Made by a program: the position numbers and the translations under genes. Under the pieces are notes generated by a model. That model was not told where the DNA came from and did no database searches. It worked only from the letters and a program-made list of their open reading frames with translations. A DNA stretch of 64,000 bases, from NCBI GenBank assembly GCA_963971425.1, contig OZ020516.1, positions 35,824,199-35,888,198 on the forward strand, in the 5' to 3' direction. Position 1 is the stretch's first letter. Every line of letters begins with the position of its first letter. Positions 11,427 through 22,774 of this stretch are shown in pieces. The stretch is from Bryoerythrophyllum caledonicum. Taxonomy: Eukaryota; Streptophyta; Bryopsida; Pottiales; Pottiaceae.

Positions 11427-11880
11427 CTAATTTATCCGCTTGTTCGTTTCCTCAATATTGACATGTGCTCTAACTTTATGTAGGGTTGTAATTTGAGTGC
11501 AATTTTGGAGCATTTGAACCATAGATGATAGCATGGCGTGGTCGGGGTGGCTATTGTGGAGGGTAGGGTGTATATGTGTGTGTTTAATAGATATAATATG
11601 TTTATACAATCTGTAAAGATGTGCGCGGGTTCATTAGCATATTGTGTGGTGATAATTTAGAGGATTATGTAGGGCCATCATTTATGCTTTGAGGATGTTT
11701 TGTAATCCATGTATACTGTGGATATTTTTATTTCTTTGATTGAGTTGTATATGCCATATCAAGATTTTTTCTATGCCAATGCCTTGAGCTCACTTATGTT
11801 GGTTCTTTGAAGGAACCATTTGTGTAGTAGCTATATGGAGGGTCAAAATTTTCATGGAATATGGTTTGAATATGTGAAAG
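11427..11880 (-). pseudogene. LINE RNase H domain, copy B
   Basis: Minus-strand frames give YYTNGSFKEPT at the first strand (relatives have Asp in place of the Asn), then after frame breaks the HPTLHNSHPDHAMLSSMVQ helix and the HKVRAHVNIE end. It matches fragment A (3452-3715) almost residue for residue. Presence of RNase H inside a LINE restricts the clade, since most plant L1 elements have it only in some lineages. Confidence 0.65.
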
Positions 11881-12949
11881 GAGGGCGGTTAGGTGAGGTA
11901 ATTTTGTGTTCTGTTTACATATTTAAGTTCAAAGTGGAAGTGAAATTTGGTGAGTTGGGTGGAACATGTGACGGGGGATGAGAAGTATGAGTGTTGGATG
12001 TTGAAGGATGAGATTAGTGAGTTTAGAATGGGTGTGGATAGTGTGTATTGTGCGAGTTTGAGGGAGTCATTTTTAGGGATGCGGTATTTATATCTTTTGT
12101 AAAGCCAAACTATTTCAATTTCAAATGGTTGAGTTATTGGCTCTATGTTTGTGGAGGTTGTAGTTTATTATGGTATTGGTTCCATAGCCATTGGAGTCTA
12201 CTTATGGGAATATTGATTAGATGTTTCCCATTGTCTTTGTATATATGTGCGTGATCTTCATTAATTTTTATTGTGTTGTTTGATGCGGGTTTACATTTGG
12301 TTGTGTGGATGTTGAGGAGAAGAATGCTTATGGGTGGAGTTGCAGATCTTTAGTCACGAGATTGTTCTTGGGATAGTGTGCTTGAATGATTTTTGGGTAG
12401 AATTTGTTTAGGGTAGAATTTGTTTTGGGTATTTTGATAGTAGTGTGTTAGTTGTGCAAAGTTATGGGTGGAGGTGTTTTGGTCATGCCATGGGAAGAGG
12501 TTCCTTTGGGTAACCATTTGTTGTAGGTAATGCTATTTTGTTGTCATTGGCATAAATATTTGGTATTAATTTTAATAATCTTGTTTGAGTCAATATGTTT
12601 TCTATGTTTATGGTCAATAATAAGATATATGGGATATGTGGATGGGTTTTTAAGGATGTATGTTGGGGGGGGGGGAGGAGAGGAAGGATGAGCGGGTGGT
12701 GGTGGGGTTGAATTGGCGGGGGGTTGTTTATGGGATGAATGTTATTGTTGGTGGTGAAATATGTGTCTCTAAGTGTATGGGGGCCTGGATGTGTAGAACA
12801 TGGTGAAGTGCATGTATTAGGGCATGGGGGTAGCAGAATAGTTGTTGGACAATGTTGAGAGCGCTTTTGACTAATTTGGATGGCGTAGTGTGGAATATTT
12901 TGAAGTCATTGTGGTTCATTATGTGTGTTCCATTTGGTAGTGTAATCAA

Positions 12950-14200
12950 CAAGCATCATAGTAAATGTACATTGAACTTCCTTTATAAGAGCATATGTTA
13001 GACCATCCCCATCTATCCGCAAGACCGGCGGAGGGAGTGGGGTGGTGCCCCCGTACAAGTCCCACTAGGGCGCAATCCCCGCTCAGGTGGCCTCCGGACG
13101 CTTTGCTGTGCGAAAGCAGTGGCTCGAAGCCGACAGCCCAATTGCTTGCAATTGGTTCTTTTTCAATGTTTTTACCTAGAAATGTTGGAGCTTTCAAGAT
13201 TTTCACCCCACCTTGTTCTTACCATTTTGATCAAAGTTCTTCTCAAGTTAATCTTCTTCTTATCAAAGTTCTTCCCAACCTTGTTCTAATGTTTTGATCT
13301 CTCGGCCAGGCCATGATCAAGCTTCGGTGTGTTGTGGTCCAGGCCAACTATTGAAATACAGAAAGAGTCTCTCGTTTAGGCATCACGGGGTCTACAAATC
13401 GGTGCGGTTGCTCTTACAACAACCATTTCATTGTTATAGTCGGCTTGGATCCATAAAAAATATCTATTTTTTCAAATAACAATCTATTTATAATATAAAC
13501 ATCCATCAAGCCAAAAGTCACGGCCTTATGATATCCATTGCATATAACAACCACAATTAACCATGTCTACTATAGTAGGCGCTCCAAATATCAGCCGCAA
13601 AATTTGATAAAAAAAACATGGTTGTTGTAGAGGGAGCTGATTGTAGTGCGAGAAGCATGAGAGATAAGAATGAGAAGCATAAAGAGTGGAATTTGCGAAA
13701 TTACTAGAAAGTTAGTGAATTCCAGACGACAATTATCTGCGCTTGTTGCCGTGGGTGAGAGTGGCAAGTAGGTGGGTTTTAGTGACGCATGTCCAAGTGA
13801 CGAAATGATACTAGCCAAGCAGCGCGAGAAGGTGAGCGCAATGGCCTTAAGATAGGTAGGTGTGTCATAAGCGGAGGAACAATGATGGGTCCTCGCATCC
13901 AAAGGACCGAAAAATGCAGGCGAGAATTTTTCTTTCTAGAGAGGCTCTCGTCTAAGGATCTAGTGGATGTCTAGGCCTTGACATGTAAAAGGGCGTGCAT
14001 GCCTGAAAACCCTACAAAATTCACGTGAAGCATGGACAAATTGGATTAGGCGAGCGCGAGACGTCAGCGGACCGACCACCATCCCTTAGCCCAATTGTCG
14101 AGAGTGGGTGAGAACCTCTAGATCGAAGTTGGCGCCTGCAACTTGGCATGGCGACTGTGGCATCTTGTGGCTTTGGGAGGGCTCCAGTATTGCGTCGCCA
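12950..14200. other. Unassigned DNA with a moderately GC-rich patch, no gene confirmed
   Basis: 12995-13200 is richer in GC than its surroundings and holds overlapping frames on both strands, none of a recognised family. 13591-13902 (minus) is a 103-codon frame without recognisable motifs. No splice-consistent gene could be built. Confidence 0.4.
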
Positions 14201-14210
14201 CTAGTGTTGC

Positions 14211-14486
14211 GCCCAGGGCAAATTGACCCCCTCATTGGAACTTACCCGAGGTGGGCCTTGTCTTAATTGCATGGGGTCATTTTTCTGGCCCTCTTATTTT
14301 GGGGGGTCTAGAGGCTTTTTTGGATTTTTTTGGACAAATTTGGGGCCTACGGCAATTATTTACCTCAAAGGACCCTCCCTTGCTATAAGTAGGTCCCCAT
14401 CCAAAAAAAATAGGGGCGAGGTTTGGCCCCACCACCTCGTGGCCCCCTCGAGTAAGTCCCAACGAGGGGGTCAATTCGCCCGAGCT
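14211..14486 (+). mobile_element. MULE-type MITE, copy 1
   Basis: Starts GCCCAGGGCAAATTGACCCC and ends GGGGTCAATTCGCCCGAGC, a terminal inverted repeat of about 30 bp that extends over CATTGGAACTTACCCGAGG / CTCGAGTAAGTCCCAACGAG. Flanked by TAGTGTTGC (14202-14210) and TCGTGTTGC (14487-14495), an 8/9 match consistent with a 9-bp target duplication. Homologous along its length to 25977-26256 and 27110-27387. No coding capacity of its own. Confidence 0.85.
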
Positions 14487-15751
14487 TCGTGTTGCCAAGG
14501 ACAATGTGCTCGCGAAACAAGCAAGATGCTGCTTCTAGTGCTACCGGCTCTAGCGTTGCTTTGTATTTCAAACTCTATATAGTTTGGGCCAAAAAAGTAA
14601 AAGAAACAAACAAGACACAAACATACATCCCCTCCCTAATTCTGTGCACTACAATTAGGTGTGTCATTTTAAATCTCTCCTCCTGTATTAGCAGGTTCCT
14701 CCGTGTTTTTTTTAATTATCATACAAGAGAGCCATCTCAAACGTTGTGCGTGGAGACACGTGATCCTTAGGATGAGGTCCAGTTGCCCGGATCATGAATC
14801 TCAGTCTCAACAAAACATTCTTTTGGTGCACTTATTTTCGGGGGTTAAACGGCTTTTTTGCTATTTCGGGCATCCTAGATGAAGGGGTTTAAAATAATAT
14901 TTTTTCCTAAGATTTTTACAGGGTCTTCTCTATACTACAAGGTGCTTGTGGAAAAAATTGCAAAGTCAAATTCCAATTTTTGAAGTTTAAAATGCAAATT
15001 TTCGTTTTTGAGCCCAGATCGGGCAGAAAAAAAGTTTTTATTTTCAACTTTTCTTTGAATTTGTTTTAGAGAATTGGTTAATAATTGAGATTCCCAAGTG
15101 ACCCAAGTTCAAGCTTTCACCAATTTCACAAGGGCAGCCTCCAAAAATTACGAGGCTAAGCTTTATAGATTTCTGTAATTTTCCAATATTTTCTTTCAAA
15201 ATTTGTCAAAATTTGAGATTTAGGAATTTTTCAAACTTGTTTTTTCCTATAATTATAAAACTTGTAGAGGTACCTTCTCACCGTTCATTTTTTCCAAAAA
15301 CTAAATACGATTGACGAAATCCGTGTTTTTTCGAATCATTGTTTTTATACCTTCTTCTGGAAAACAAATTGCATGATGGTTCAAAAAGCCAAATGAGTCT
15401 CTAAAATTTTGCACAGGTGTACTTAACTTGGTTATCTACATGGAAAAAAATATGAGAAACTTTTTTGGGGTAACAATCATCAAGTCTCCCTTTGCACAAA
15501 GTAGACTATGTCTTCCAAACAATGCCCAAAAAAAAACTTGCACCAACTTTGAATGTTACGATCTCACAAATGGTGCAGATCCAATGGTTGAAATTTTACA
15601 TGGTAGTATTGATAGTAGGTAGGTTTGAGATTCTACGGTTGCAACCACAAAAAGACATTGAAAAATTTGACCATACCTCAATTTCAACATGGTGGTAGAA
15701 AATCGCAGTTTTCGGTTTTGGAAGTCCCAAAAACGCTTGGATTTTTAGGGG
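14487..15751. other. AT-rich repeat-like DNA with a TTAA-element-like 3' end
   Basis: 15746-15755 reads TTAGGGGTTAA, the right terminus of the TTAA family, and phrases such as CACAGGTGTACTTAACTTGG resemble internal parts of that family. No matching left terminus was found, so the element is incomplete or too diverged. No gene seen. Confidence 0.4.
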
Positions 15752-15987
15752 TTAAATGCCATTTTGAGCATATGGTCCTAAATAAGTCTAAGGGGTCTAA
15801 ATAGTGATCTGACCACCAGTGGGTTTTTTTTTAATAAAAATAATTCTTTTAATTTTTTAAAAGTTAGGAGGTAGGTTTTTTCTTGCAGTCCCTCTTGTCA
15901 TTTGGACAAGGGCAAGATTTTTGTTTTTTGTTTTTTTTTGGCACAAAATGAAAAGAGTGCGGTTGCTAAGAAAAAGGAAGAAAGAAG

Positions 15988-16035
15988 ATGTATGTATTGC
16001 AAGCTAAAGCTCCCCCATGGTACCCCAAGTTGCTT
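15988..16035 (+). repeat. Dispersed repeat, GCAAGCTAAAGC motif
   Basis: The phrase GCAAGCTAAAGCTCCCCCAT...TACCCCAAGTT recurs in diverged form at about 17842-17890 and 24305-24350. Function unknown. Confidence 0.5.
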
Positions 16036-16037
16036 AA

Positions 16038-16159
16038 TCCTTTAAAGTTGGATTGGCTATTGGGCAACCATCAATCTACAATTGTAATAGATGATGCTAT
16101 TCAAAATCTATTATGCTTGTAACTGATGGTTGCATCATAGCAAGCCTGGCGTTAAAGGG
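16038..16159. mobile_element. 122-bp TIR MITE, copy 1, TTAA-flanked
   Basis: Flanked by TTAA at 16034-16037 and 16160-16163. The ends form an inverted repeat of about 38 bp with mismatches: TCCTTTAAAGTTGG... against the reverse complement CCCTTTAACGCCAGG.... The same length and layout occur at 16288-16409. Confidence 0.8.
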
Positions 16160-16287
16160 TTAAGAGTTTACTAGTAGCTCTTGCACATATTTTATGAATC
16201 ACGTCATCCCTTCCATGTGGTCTTGGTTATTTTCGTAAGATATAAAGTAGGGAGGGAACATACAAGGTCACTATGTGCCATTGTTAA

Positions 16288-16409
16288 TCCTTTGAGGCCA
16301 GGTTGGCTATGACTGATGGAAATTCTACCAATGTAGTAGATGATATTCTCCAAAATCCATTACATATGTAGATTCCACCATAAGCCATAGCCAACCCGGC
16401 CTTAATGGG
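16288..16409. mobile_element. 122-bp TIR MITE, copy 2, TTAA-flanked
   Basis: Flanked by TTAA at 16284-16287 and 16410-16413. Ends pair as TCCTTTGAGGCCAGGTTGGC and CCCATTAAGGCCGGGTTGGC (reverse complement). Its right-hand TTAA is also the left-hand TTAA of the next element. Confidence 0.8.
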
Positions 16410-16413
16410 TTAA

Positions 16414-17220
16414 TCCCTAAAGGACCAAAGTCCCCTCGGGGGACATTTTGAGTTTGGATAAGGTACCACGTTCTCAATTCTAGGCATTATCTTCTGAGAT
16501 TTTTTTGTTGAATTGCCAACTTTTGATTAGCTTTGCGTAGACACAAATTTCGTAGAATTCCGACTCACGGTTCAAAAGTTACAATTTATTTTCACTTACA
16601 AATACAAATAGTGCAGCAGTTTAGTGTGACATATCACAAATACTATCACTAAACTTTAATAACTTCTAAATTCAATAGAAATTCGAGTTTTTGTCCATTT
16701 TAAATTTTAAAATGTCCTCTTGGAAAAGAAATTGAGATCTTTGCATCTACTGTACGGATTTGTGAATTTCAAAAATTTGAGAAGGATATGATATATGCAA
16801 AATATAGAGTGTATTGTTGATTCTCAGCACATAGTTGCATTGCAGGATTTTTTAGGACATCTTCTACACCTCTTCTACTTCTAAAATTTGGTGCACATGT
16901 GCCTAACATGATCCTTTTCAAGTTAACATAATAAATTCACGGCCCTTAGTGCAAAAATTGCCATAGAAGGTGGTCAAAGTTTGTCGAAGGTGTTTAGTAT
17001 GACCTCAAAAAGAGATTAGGTCTCACTTCAAAGGTTGATATCTTTCAATCCGTGCGGTCAAGCTTACCAAAATTTTCACCACACACTTTCATACAACTCT
17101 AGTACAAGATCCTACGGTTAAATTTTCAGAAAAAATATTTTGTATCGTTTCGTGTTGAATGCACTGAAAATGGCAATTTTGGAGTGATTTTGAGGGGAAA
17201 ATGTCTTGGTCCTTTAGGGG
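16414..17220 (-). mobile_element. TTAA-flanked non-autonomous element, copy 2 (807 bp)
   Basis: TTAA at 16410-16413 and 17221-17224; termini TCCCTAAAGGACCAAAG and CTTGGTCCTTTAGGGG are inverted repeats. It is a close match to 21949-22754 throughout. Relative to copy 1 it is inverted: CAATCCGTGCGGTC (about 17058) is the reverse complement of the GACCGCACGGATTG seen at 7837. No coding region. Confidence 0.8.
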
Positions 17221-17224
17221 TTAA

Positions 17225-18385
17225 GATAAGTCGAAAGTTTTTGCAAAATGGCCAAATAACAAACAACACTACGTGCTACAAAAAGATAGTTCATTTCCAA
17301 TTTATTTTTAATCTAAACGGGTATCTATAAAGTCATACTTGAAGGAAAAAAGAGGGTGAGAGAGAGAAGGCAAGATATAAAAAAGGGGAAAAGAGCATAA
17401 GCAAATCTCATGAGGACAACTTCCTTTTTTTTCTTTTTTAATTTTTGTAACAACATGACATTTGCATGTGACATTTTCATACAAATGGTATTGATAAATA
17501 GCTCTATTCTTGTCTTTAACCCAAGTTGGTGATGTGAATAGTTGTCATGTGAATAGTCTTAGGAAGTTCTTCTTTGGCCATCATTATCTACAACGGTCGT
17601 AGTTTTCTAATGGGCATTATAACTATTTGTGAAAATATCCTTTATATTGTTTTCATATAAAATATGGCATTTTTACAAATACATGTGTTTGATTTTTGAA
17701 ACATAAATTAAGATTTTATTTCTTTGTAAAAATAACCACAAGACACCTCAACGCCAATAAAAGAAACGTGTATGACTCATTATTTTGCACCATTGAAATG
17801 TACAAATGGTAATGACAATTAATCTCGTTGGACTCTACATAATGCAAGCTAAAGCTTCCATGTAGTATCTTAAGTTCTTTAGAAACTAACTTATAGTTCC
17901 TTCACATTCCTTTCAATACAAGTCAACCTTTTTTTGTGGTCTTGCAATCAATATTATAAGGTTACAAAGTAGAGGATGACAAAAGGAGCTCATTTTGCTC
18001 ATTGAAAAATGACTATCATAAGAAATTCCTATACTAGTATATTACGTGTTGTAGATTCAACTTTCTTTCACACAATTTTAACCCTTTGAGAAAATTCAAA
18101 TGTTTTATTGAAGTTTATTGTGCTACAAACTTTAATATTCTTGTGGTTATAGGCATTTAAATTCCACATGTCCAATTATCCACAAATTAGAATTTAGAAA
18201 AAATAAATTATGTTTGATTTATATTAATGAACATCAATTTTATCCAACAAGGGTAAGTTTTGCTCATTGAAATTCCAAATAAAAGATTTCAACATTCTTG
18301 GAAATTACTATTTTCAAAATAAATATCAATTTATTTAAAAAAGAAATGAAAATATTTGTTTTGTCAAACATCTATCTTCATAAGT
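17225..18385. other. AT-rich intergenic DNA, no gene seen
   Basis: Long A/T-rich stretch with a diverged copy of the GCAAGCTAAAGC repeat (about 17842-17890). No open frame of interest. Confidence 0.5.
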
Positions 18386-18673
18386 AATTCAATAGTATCT
18401 ATGGAAGACACAATTGACAAAGGTCCCCTTAAGATTTTGGACAAATATCATTTAAATTAGATCTTCATATTAATCTTAATTCAATTACAAATCAATTCTA
18501 TAACATCTATAAATAGACAAACAATAACAACATAGACTATGTATTATTCACAAAGTATTGGAAAAACCTATGATTATAGACTCACAAAAACATGTCTCGT
18601 TAAATTCCATACTGGTCAATAGAAGGGTAATGCTCGTGAACAACTTATTTTGGCATAGAAATATATTCATCTA

Positions 18674-18701
18674 CAGTGACAAACAAAACCGAGTACAAAA
18701 T
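18674..18701 (+). repeat. Left terminal inverted repeat of the Tc1 element
   Basis: 28 bp, 18674-18701, starting CAGTGACAAAC next to target TA; pairs with 20228-20255 with one mismatch at the outermost base. Confidence 0.9.
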
Positions 18702-18900
18702 CTGAAAGTGCAACTTTCAAGATCAATTACAGAGATTTTAATGATTGCTTTATAAATCTGAAAGTTGCATGGAACAATACACACAGTCTTGTACACATGT
18801 GCAAAGCTGCACATCAAATTGATAACTAAACATCCTTCTACAAAGTCAAATCAACAACTATATCTTGTACTTAGTATTATTCAAAGAAAATCTTCAAACT

Positions 18901-19915
18901 TCAATATTTAGTCCAATAACCTTTTGCTTCCAAGACACCTGAAATCCTTCTTGGCATACTTTTGTATAGTTTCTCACAATCTTTTGCATCAAAACTAGGG
19001 TAAATACTACAAACATTCTCCCACAATTCTTGAACACCTCTTGGCCTTGGAGTGACTTGGCTTAAACGCTGTTTGAAAAGGGCCCAAAAATGTTCCACTG
19101 GATTCAAATTTGGAGATTGAGCTGGCCATTGAAGGAGCTGAAATGGTTGTGAAGAGAGGCAAAACTGAACACTTTTTGCCGTATGTTTGGGATCATTATC
19201 ATGTTGAAAAACCACCTTAGTAGGATCTAGGTTGTAATTTTGTATGGTACCTTGCAAGTAGGTTTCTAAATTTTTTTGGGCAAGTGTTGCTCCATTCTAC
19301 CTTCAATTTGATACCAAGCACCTGACCCAAAAGCAGTCACACAACCCCAAATCATGATTGAACCACCACAATGTTTGACAGTTTGACTAACATGTTTAGG
19401 TCCAGGTCGTTCTCCTTCTCTCAACCAACACCAAGATCTACCATCTGAGTTGATTAGGTTAATCTTTGTCTCATCACTGAAAATAACCCGTCTCCAATCA
19501 TCAACGGTCCAATTTTTGTATTCATGAGCAAAACTCAACCTTGCTAGAACATGTCTTTTGGCAAGTAGAGGCTTATTTTGTTGCACACGAGCACCAAAAC
19601 CAGCTTCTCTCAAAGCACGCCTCAAGGTGATGTCTGAGAAGTGTTTACCTATTTTTTCTCGAAGTTGTTTTGCAGCTGCACTTACTGTTTTGAGACTACC
19701 AGCAGTGACAAAGTGCACACCAAGTCGCTTCTCTTGCTCTCCTAGAAGCTTTGGACGTCCTCCTCTTTGCTTTTTTATTTCACCGCTAATCTCCCTCCTC
19801 ATATGAGCTACTGAAGACTGACTCATTCCAGTGAGTCTGCAACTTTTCTTGTAGAAACACCACTCCTAAGCTACTCCAATGCTTGGTGCTTCAATGATTC
19901 ACACAACCGAGGCAT
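18901..19915 (-). pseudogene. Tc1 transposase (DD34E), frameshifted
   Basis: Probable start ATG at 19915-19913 (MPRLCESLKHQALE). An in-frame TAG follows at codon 15, then one frameshift near 19840, then an open stretch 19826-19266 with the second HTH and the first catalytic Asp (FSDETKI), and a second shift at an A7 run near 19270. The last part (to 18901) carries HDNDPKH and SPNLNPVEHFW; the Asp-to-Glu gap is 34 residues, the DD34E spacing of Tc1. The full product would be about 338 residues, normal for the family, and all three catalytic acids are kept. Cut-and-paste transposase by family; this copy needs several repairs to be functional. Confidence 0.9.
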
Positions 19916-20227
19916 AGAGATACAATTGACAAATCAACTCTCACTATAGATAGTACACAACAAGAGCAACACAACAAACAAAAAACGCCCTCAAATCTTG
20001 CAACAAGGAGTGCACAATGAAATTTCGAAATTCAGCAAGAAGAAGCAACCAAAACTGAATACGCACGTTTGTGTGCTTTTACAGCACTTTCCTCATAAAC
20101 CCTACCTCAAATGATAATGAGATTTTTCTTCCATATAGAGGACAGGATGAATACACTCAATGGAAAAGTAATTCTATCAATTGACTTATGTGTTTGTTGG
20201 AAGGATCAATGAACGATGAGTGTTCAT

Positions 20228-20255
20228 ATTTTGTACTCGGTTTTGTTTGTCACTA
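20228..20255 (-). repeat. Right terminal inverted repeat of the Tc1 element
   Basis: Reverse complement starts TAGTGACAAAC and matches the left repeat over 27 of 28 bases; followed by TA and then LINE sequence. Confidence 0.9.
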
Positions 20256-21289
20256 TATAACATGCCCTATTAATTGTAATACCAATGAACTAGACACATG
20301 GCTTCATGTCCTACTCAAATGTCAATTGCACCACATATACTCTTTAAGTGTCAAAAGACACAACAAAATTGTATGGAGAATTTGAAAACTTATAGTATCG
20401 TCAAATAAATTGTCATGAAGGTTGAAACCTTCAATGATAATTGACAAGAAAACACAATTTCTACGTCGTTACTACCAAGCACATGTTGTACTCAAAGACA
20501 CCACATAATGCTAAATGCAAATTAAACATACTATACATCAAAGGACTATCATACAAAATCCTCCGCATGACAATATAAAAACCAAACTTTACCGTACAAT
20601 TCATTGAACTTAAATATTGCAATGATAGATTTTTCCATGAAACAAGTGAAAAAAATTTAGAACTTATCAACCACTTATTAACAACATTACCACACTTGGC
20701 TTGAAGGTTGATTTCTTTGTTGTCATAACAACCAAAGCACAAGCAGTACCTACATCCCATTCATGGTAATATTGGTAGAAAATTATAAATTAATCCTTTA
20801 TTCAAATATGAACACATTCAACAACATTAATTTTAATGCTAACCAAAGTGCTATGTCTCTACTTCTCCATTAAAGACAACTAGAAAACAAACAATCCTTA
20901 CTAGAATCACAAGTCTACAACTTATAAACCCTATGACTAGTTACTCTTTGTCACACCACCTCTTTAGTTTACCCAACACTTGCTACTTTTACACTCTACT
21001 TAAACTTGTTGTTGGGCCCATGTTATAGGTTACTAGTTACTTGTCTCATATGGTCTATACTTGAAAGGGAGAAGTGGTTCCATACTACTAAATCTCGGTG
21101 GGGCATTGATTTAGTGGTGGGGCATTGATTTAGTGGTGGAACATAGAGACACTTTATTCACGCCAACTCCTTCTAAGACCAAAATTCTCCCCTCTCTCTT
21201 CTTTACAACATTTTGGTTTACAAAAGCTTAAAACGTGTACCAACAATATTTAAACCATTTGATCCTTGTACAATTGTTCCCATTATGCT

Positions 21290-21665
21290 ACACATATCTT
21301 CTACCTCTATATATTGGTGTACAAGCAATTGACATCATGTTAAATATGATAGTAGAAGATTTAAATCTTGTGAAATGCAAAAATTTGACACCAAGTGAAG
21401 TCGAAGTATGTTGATCTTCTCAAAGCAAGGAAGATAAAGAACCATTTTCTTCACTTCAAACATTATGATCTTCTAGTCCATGTGGTCAAAGATTATGAAT
21501 ATTTGTGAGCATCTAATTTTATTTGCTCAAATCAAGATCTTATAGTTACAAACTAAGATAAATTTATTTTTTTCACTTTCGCTTTGTATATCAGAGCGTG
21601 CAATTTTGTAGTGTTTTTGGCATGAAATAACTACTAAATTTAGGGATCAATACATTTACTCTTGG
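21290..21665 (-). mobile_element. Diverged fragment of the TTAA element family
   Basis: On the minus strand it repeats family landmarks: a CATAATGTTTGAAG-type phrase, TTTGACCACATGG, and GACTTCACTTGGTGTCAAA (21390-21420 read in reverse). Termini are too decayed to place. Confidence 0.5.
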
Positions 21666-21944
21666 TGAAAACTTCATTACATATCCAAATATATTACATT
21701 GAGTACATGATATGTCTAGATGACACTTTTAAATCATCACTACATTGAGTCTCAACATTGATTGATTTTTAAAAATTAGCCAAACGCAACACTTTAATAA
21801 TACATATGGATCATGGTTCTTTTCTATAATAGTTATTAGATCTTTCCGGTGATAGCTACATTGTTCAGTGTATATAGTGTGGATTCATTAGTAATGTAGG
21901 TGAAAAATGATGTGGACCACATCAATTCTAGTTTTTGAACAAAA
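21666..21944. other. AT-rich spacer, no gene seen
   Basis: No open frame or repeat boundary recognised before the TTGA target of the next element. Confidence 0.5.
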
Positions 21945-21948
21945 TTGA

Positions 21949-22754
21949 CCCCTAAAAGACCGATGTCCCCTCCCGGGACCTTTTGAGTTTGGGTAAGGTA
22001 CCACGTTCTCAATTCTAGACATTATTTTCTGAGATTTTTTTATTGAATTGCCAACTTTTGATTAACTTTGCGTAGACACAAATTTCGTAGAATTCCGACT
22101 TACGGTTCAAAAGTTACAATTTATTTTCACTTACATATACAAATAGTGCAGCAGTTCAGTGTGACATATCACAAATACTGTCACCAAACTTTAATAACTT
22201 CTAAATTCAATAGAAATTCGAGTTTTTGTCCATTTTAAATTTTAAAATGTCCTCTTGGAAAAGAAATTGAGATCTTTGCATCTACCGTACGGATTTGTGA
22301 ATTTCAAATATTTGAGAAGGATATGATATATGCAAAATATAGAGTGTATTGTTGATTCTCGGCACATAGGTGCATTGCAGGATTTTTTAGGACATCTTCT
22401 ACACCTCTTCTACTTCTTAAATTTGGTGCACATGTGCCCAACATGATCCTTTTCAAGTTAAGACAATAAAATCACGGCCCATAGTGCAAAAAGTTGCCAT
22501 AGAAGGTGGTCGAAGTTTGTTGAAGGTGTATAGTATGACCTAAAAAAAAGATTGTGTCGCACTTCAAAGGCTAATATCTTTCAATCCGTGCGGTCAAACT
22601 TATCAAAAATTTCACCACACTTGCATACAAGTCTAGTAGAAGATCCTACGGTTAAATTTTCAAAAAAATGATTTTGTATCATTTTGTGTTGAATGTGCTG
22701 AAAATGACAGTTTTGGAGTGTTTTTGAGGAAAAATTGCCTTGGTCCTTTAGGGG
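21949..22754 (-). mobile_element. TTAA-flanked non-autonomous element, copy 3 (806 bp)
   Basis: Left flank TTGA (21945-21948, one change from TTAA) and right flank TTAA (22755-22758). Termini CCCCTAAAAGACC and TTGGTCCTTTAGGGG. Near-identical in layout to 16414-17220, including GGTACCACGTTCTCAATTCT and CAATCCGTGCGGTC. No coding region. Confidence 0.8.
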
Positions 22755-22774
22755 TTAATGTGGACACATTTTAA

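Larger units (their letters stand above)
9555..12925 (-). mobile_element. LINE copy B, rearranged and decayed
   Basis: Read on the minus strand from 12925 downward it gives an upstream module (12728-12925, with HNDFKIFHTTPSKLVKSALN), an RNase H domain (about 11860-11430, with TNGSF, HPTLHNSHPDHAM and HKVRAHVNIE), then ENTRKQLFF and a CPIC pair (about 11120-11050). The sequence then jumps to the C-terminal tail and 3' UTR, and only afterwards, at 10,690-10,390, gives the DTWLHVLLRC...HHIH...RHN zinc segment, a C-terminal KPGILCIKGLPY...YCNDKF segment (about 10,370-10,180), a second tail and a second 3' UTR ending near 9560. So about 0.9 kb of the 3' end is present twice. Stops and frameshifts throughout. 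Confidence 0.75.
18674..20255 (-). mobile_element. Complete Tc1-type element, 1,582 bp
   Basis: The 28-bp terminal inverted repeats at 18674-18701 and 20228-20255 begin CAGTGACAAACAAAACCGAG and match at all but the first base. They are flanked by TA (18672-18673, 20256-20257). Length and layout are standard for Tc1. The transposase runs on the minus strand. It sits inside LINE copy C, whose reading continues across the TA. Confidence 0.92.
18390..21190 (+). mobile_element. LINE copy C, split by a Tc1 element
   Basis: The left part (18390-18673) encodes in broken frames DKGPLKILDKYH, SQKHVSLNS and VNNLFWHRNIFI. The right part (20256 on) resumes with the next residues: TCPINCNTNELDTWLHVLLKC, HHIYSL, VKRHNKIVW, then NILYIKGLSYK and FIELKYCNDRF, and a 3' UTR to about 21190 that matches the UTRs in copy B. 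The split falls exactly at TA, inside the segment before the zinc motif. Here the C-terminal Glu (FIEL) is kept. Pseudogenised by stops and frameshifts. Confidence 0.75.

Noticed and set aside
14820..14850. TCGGGGGTTAAA as the start of a TTAA element ending at 15751
   Set aside because: It is in the wrong orientation for a left end and the following text does not match the family.
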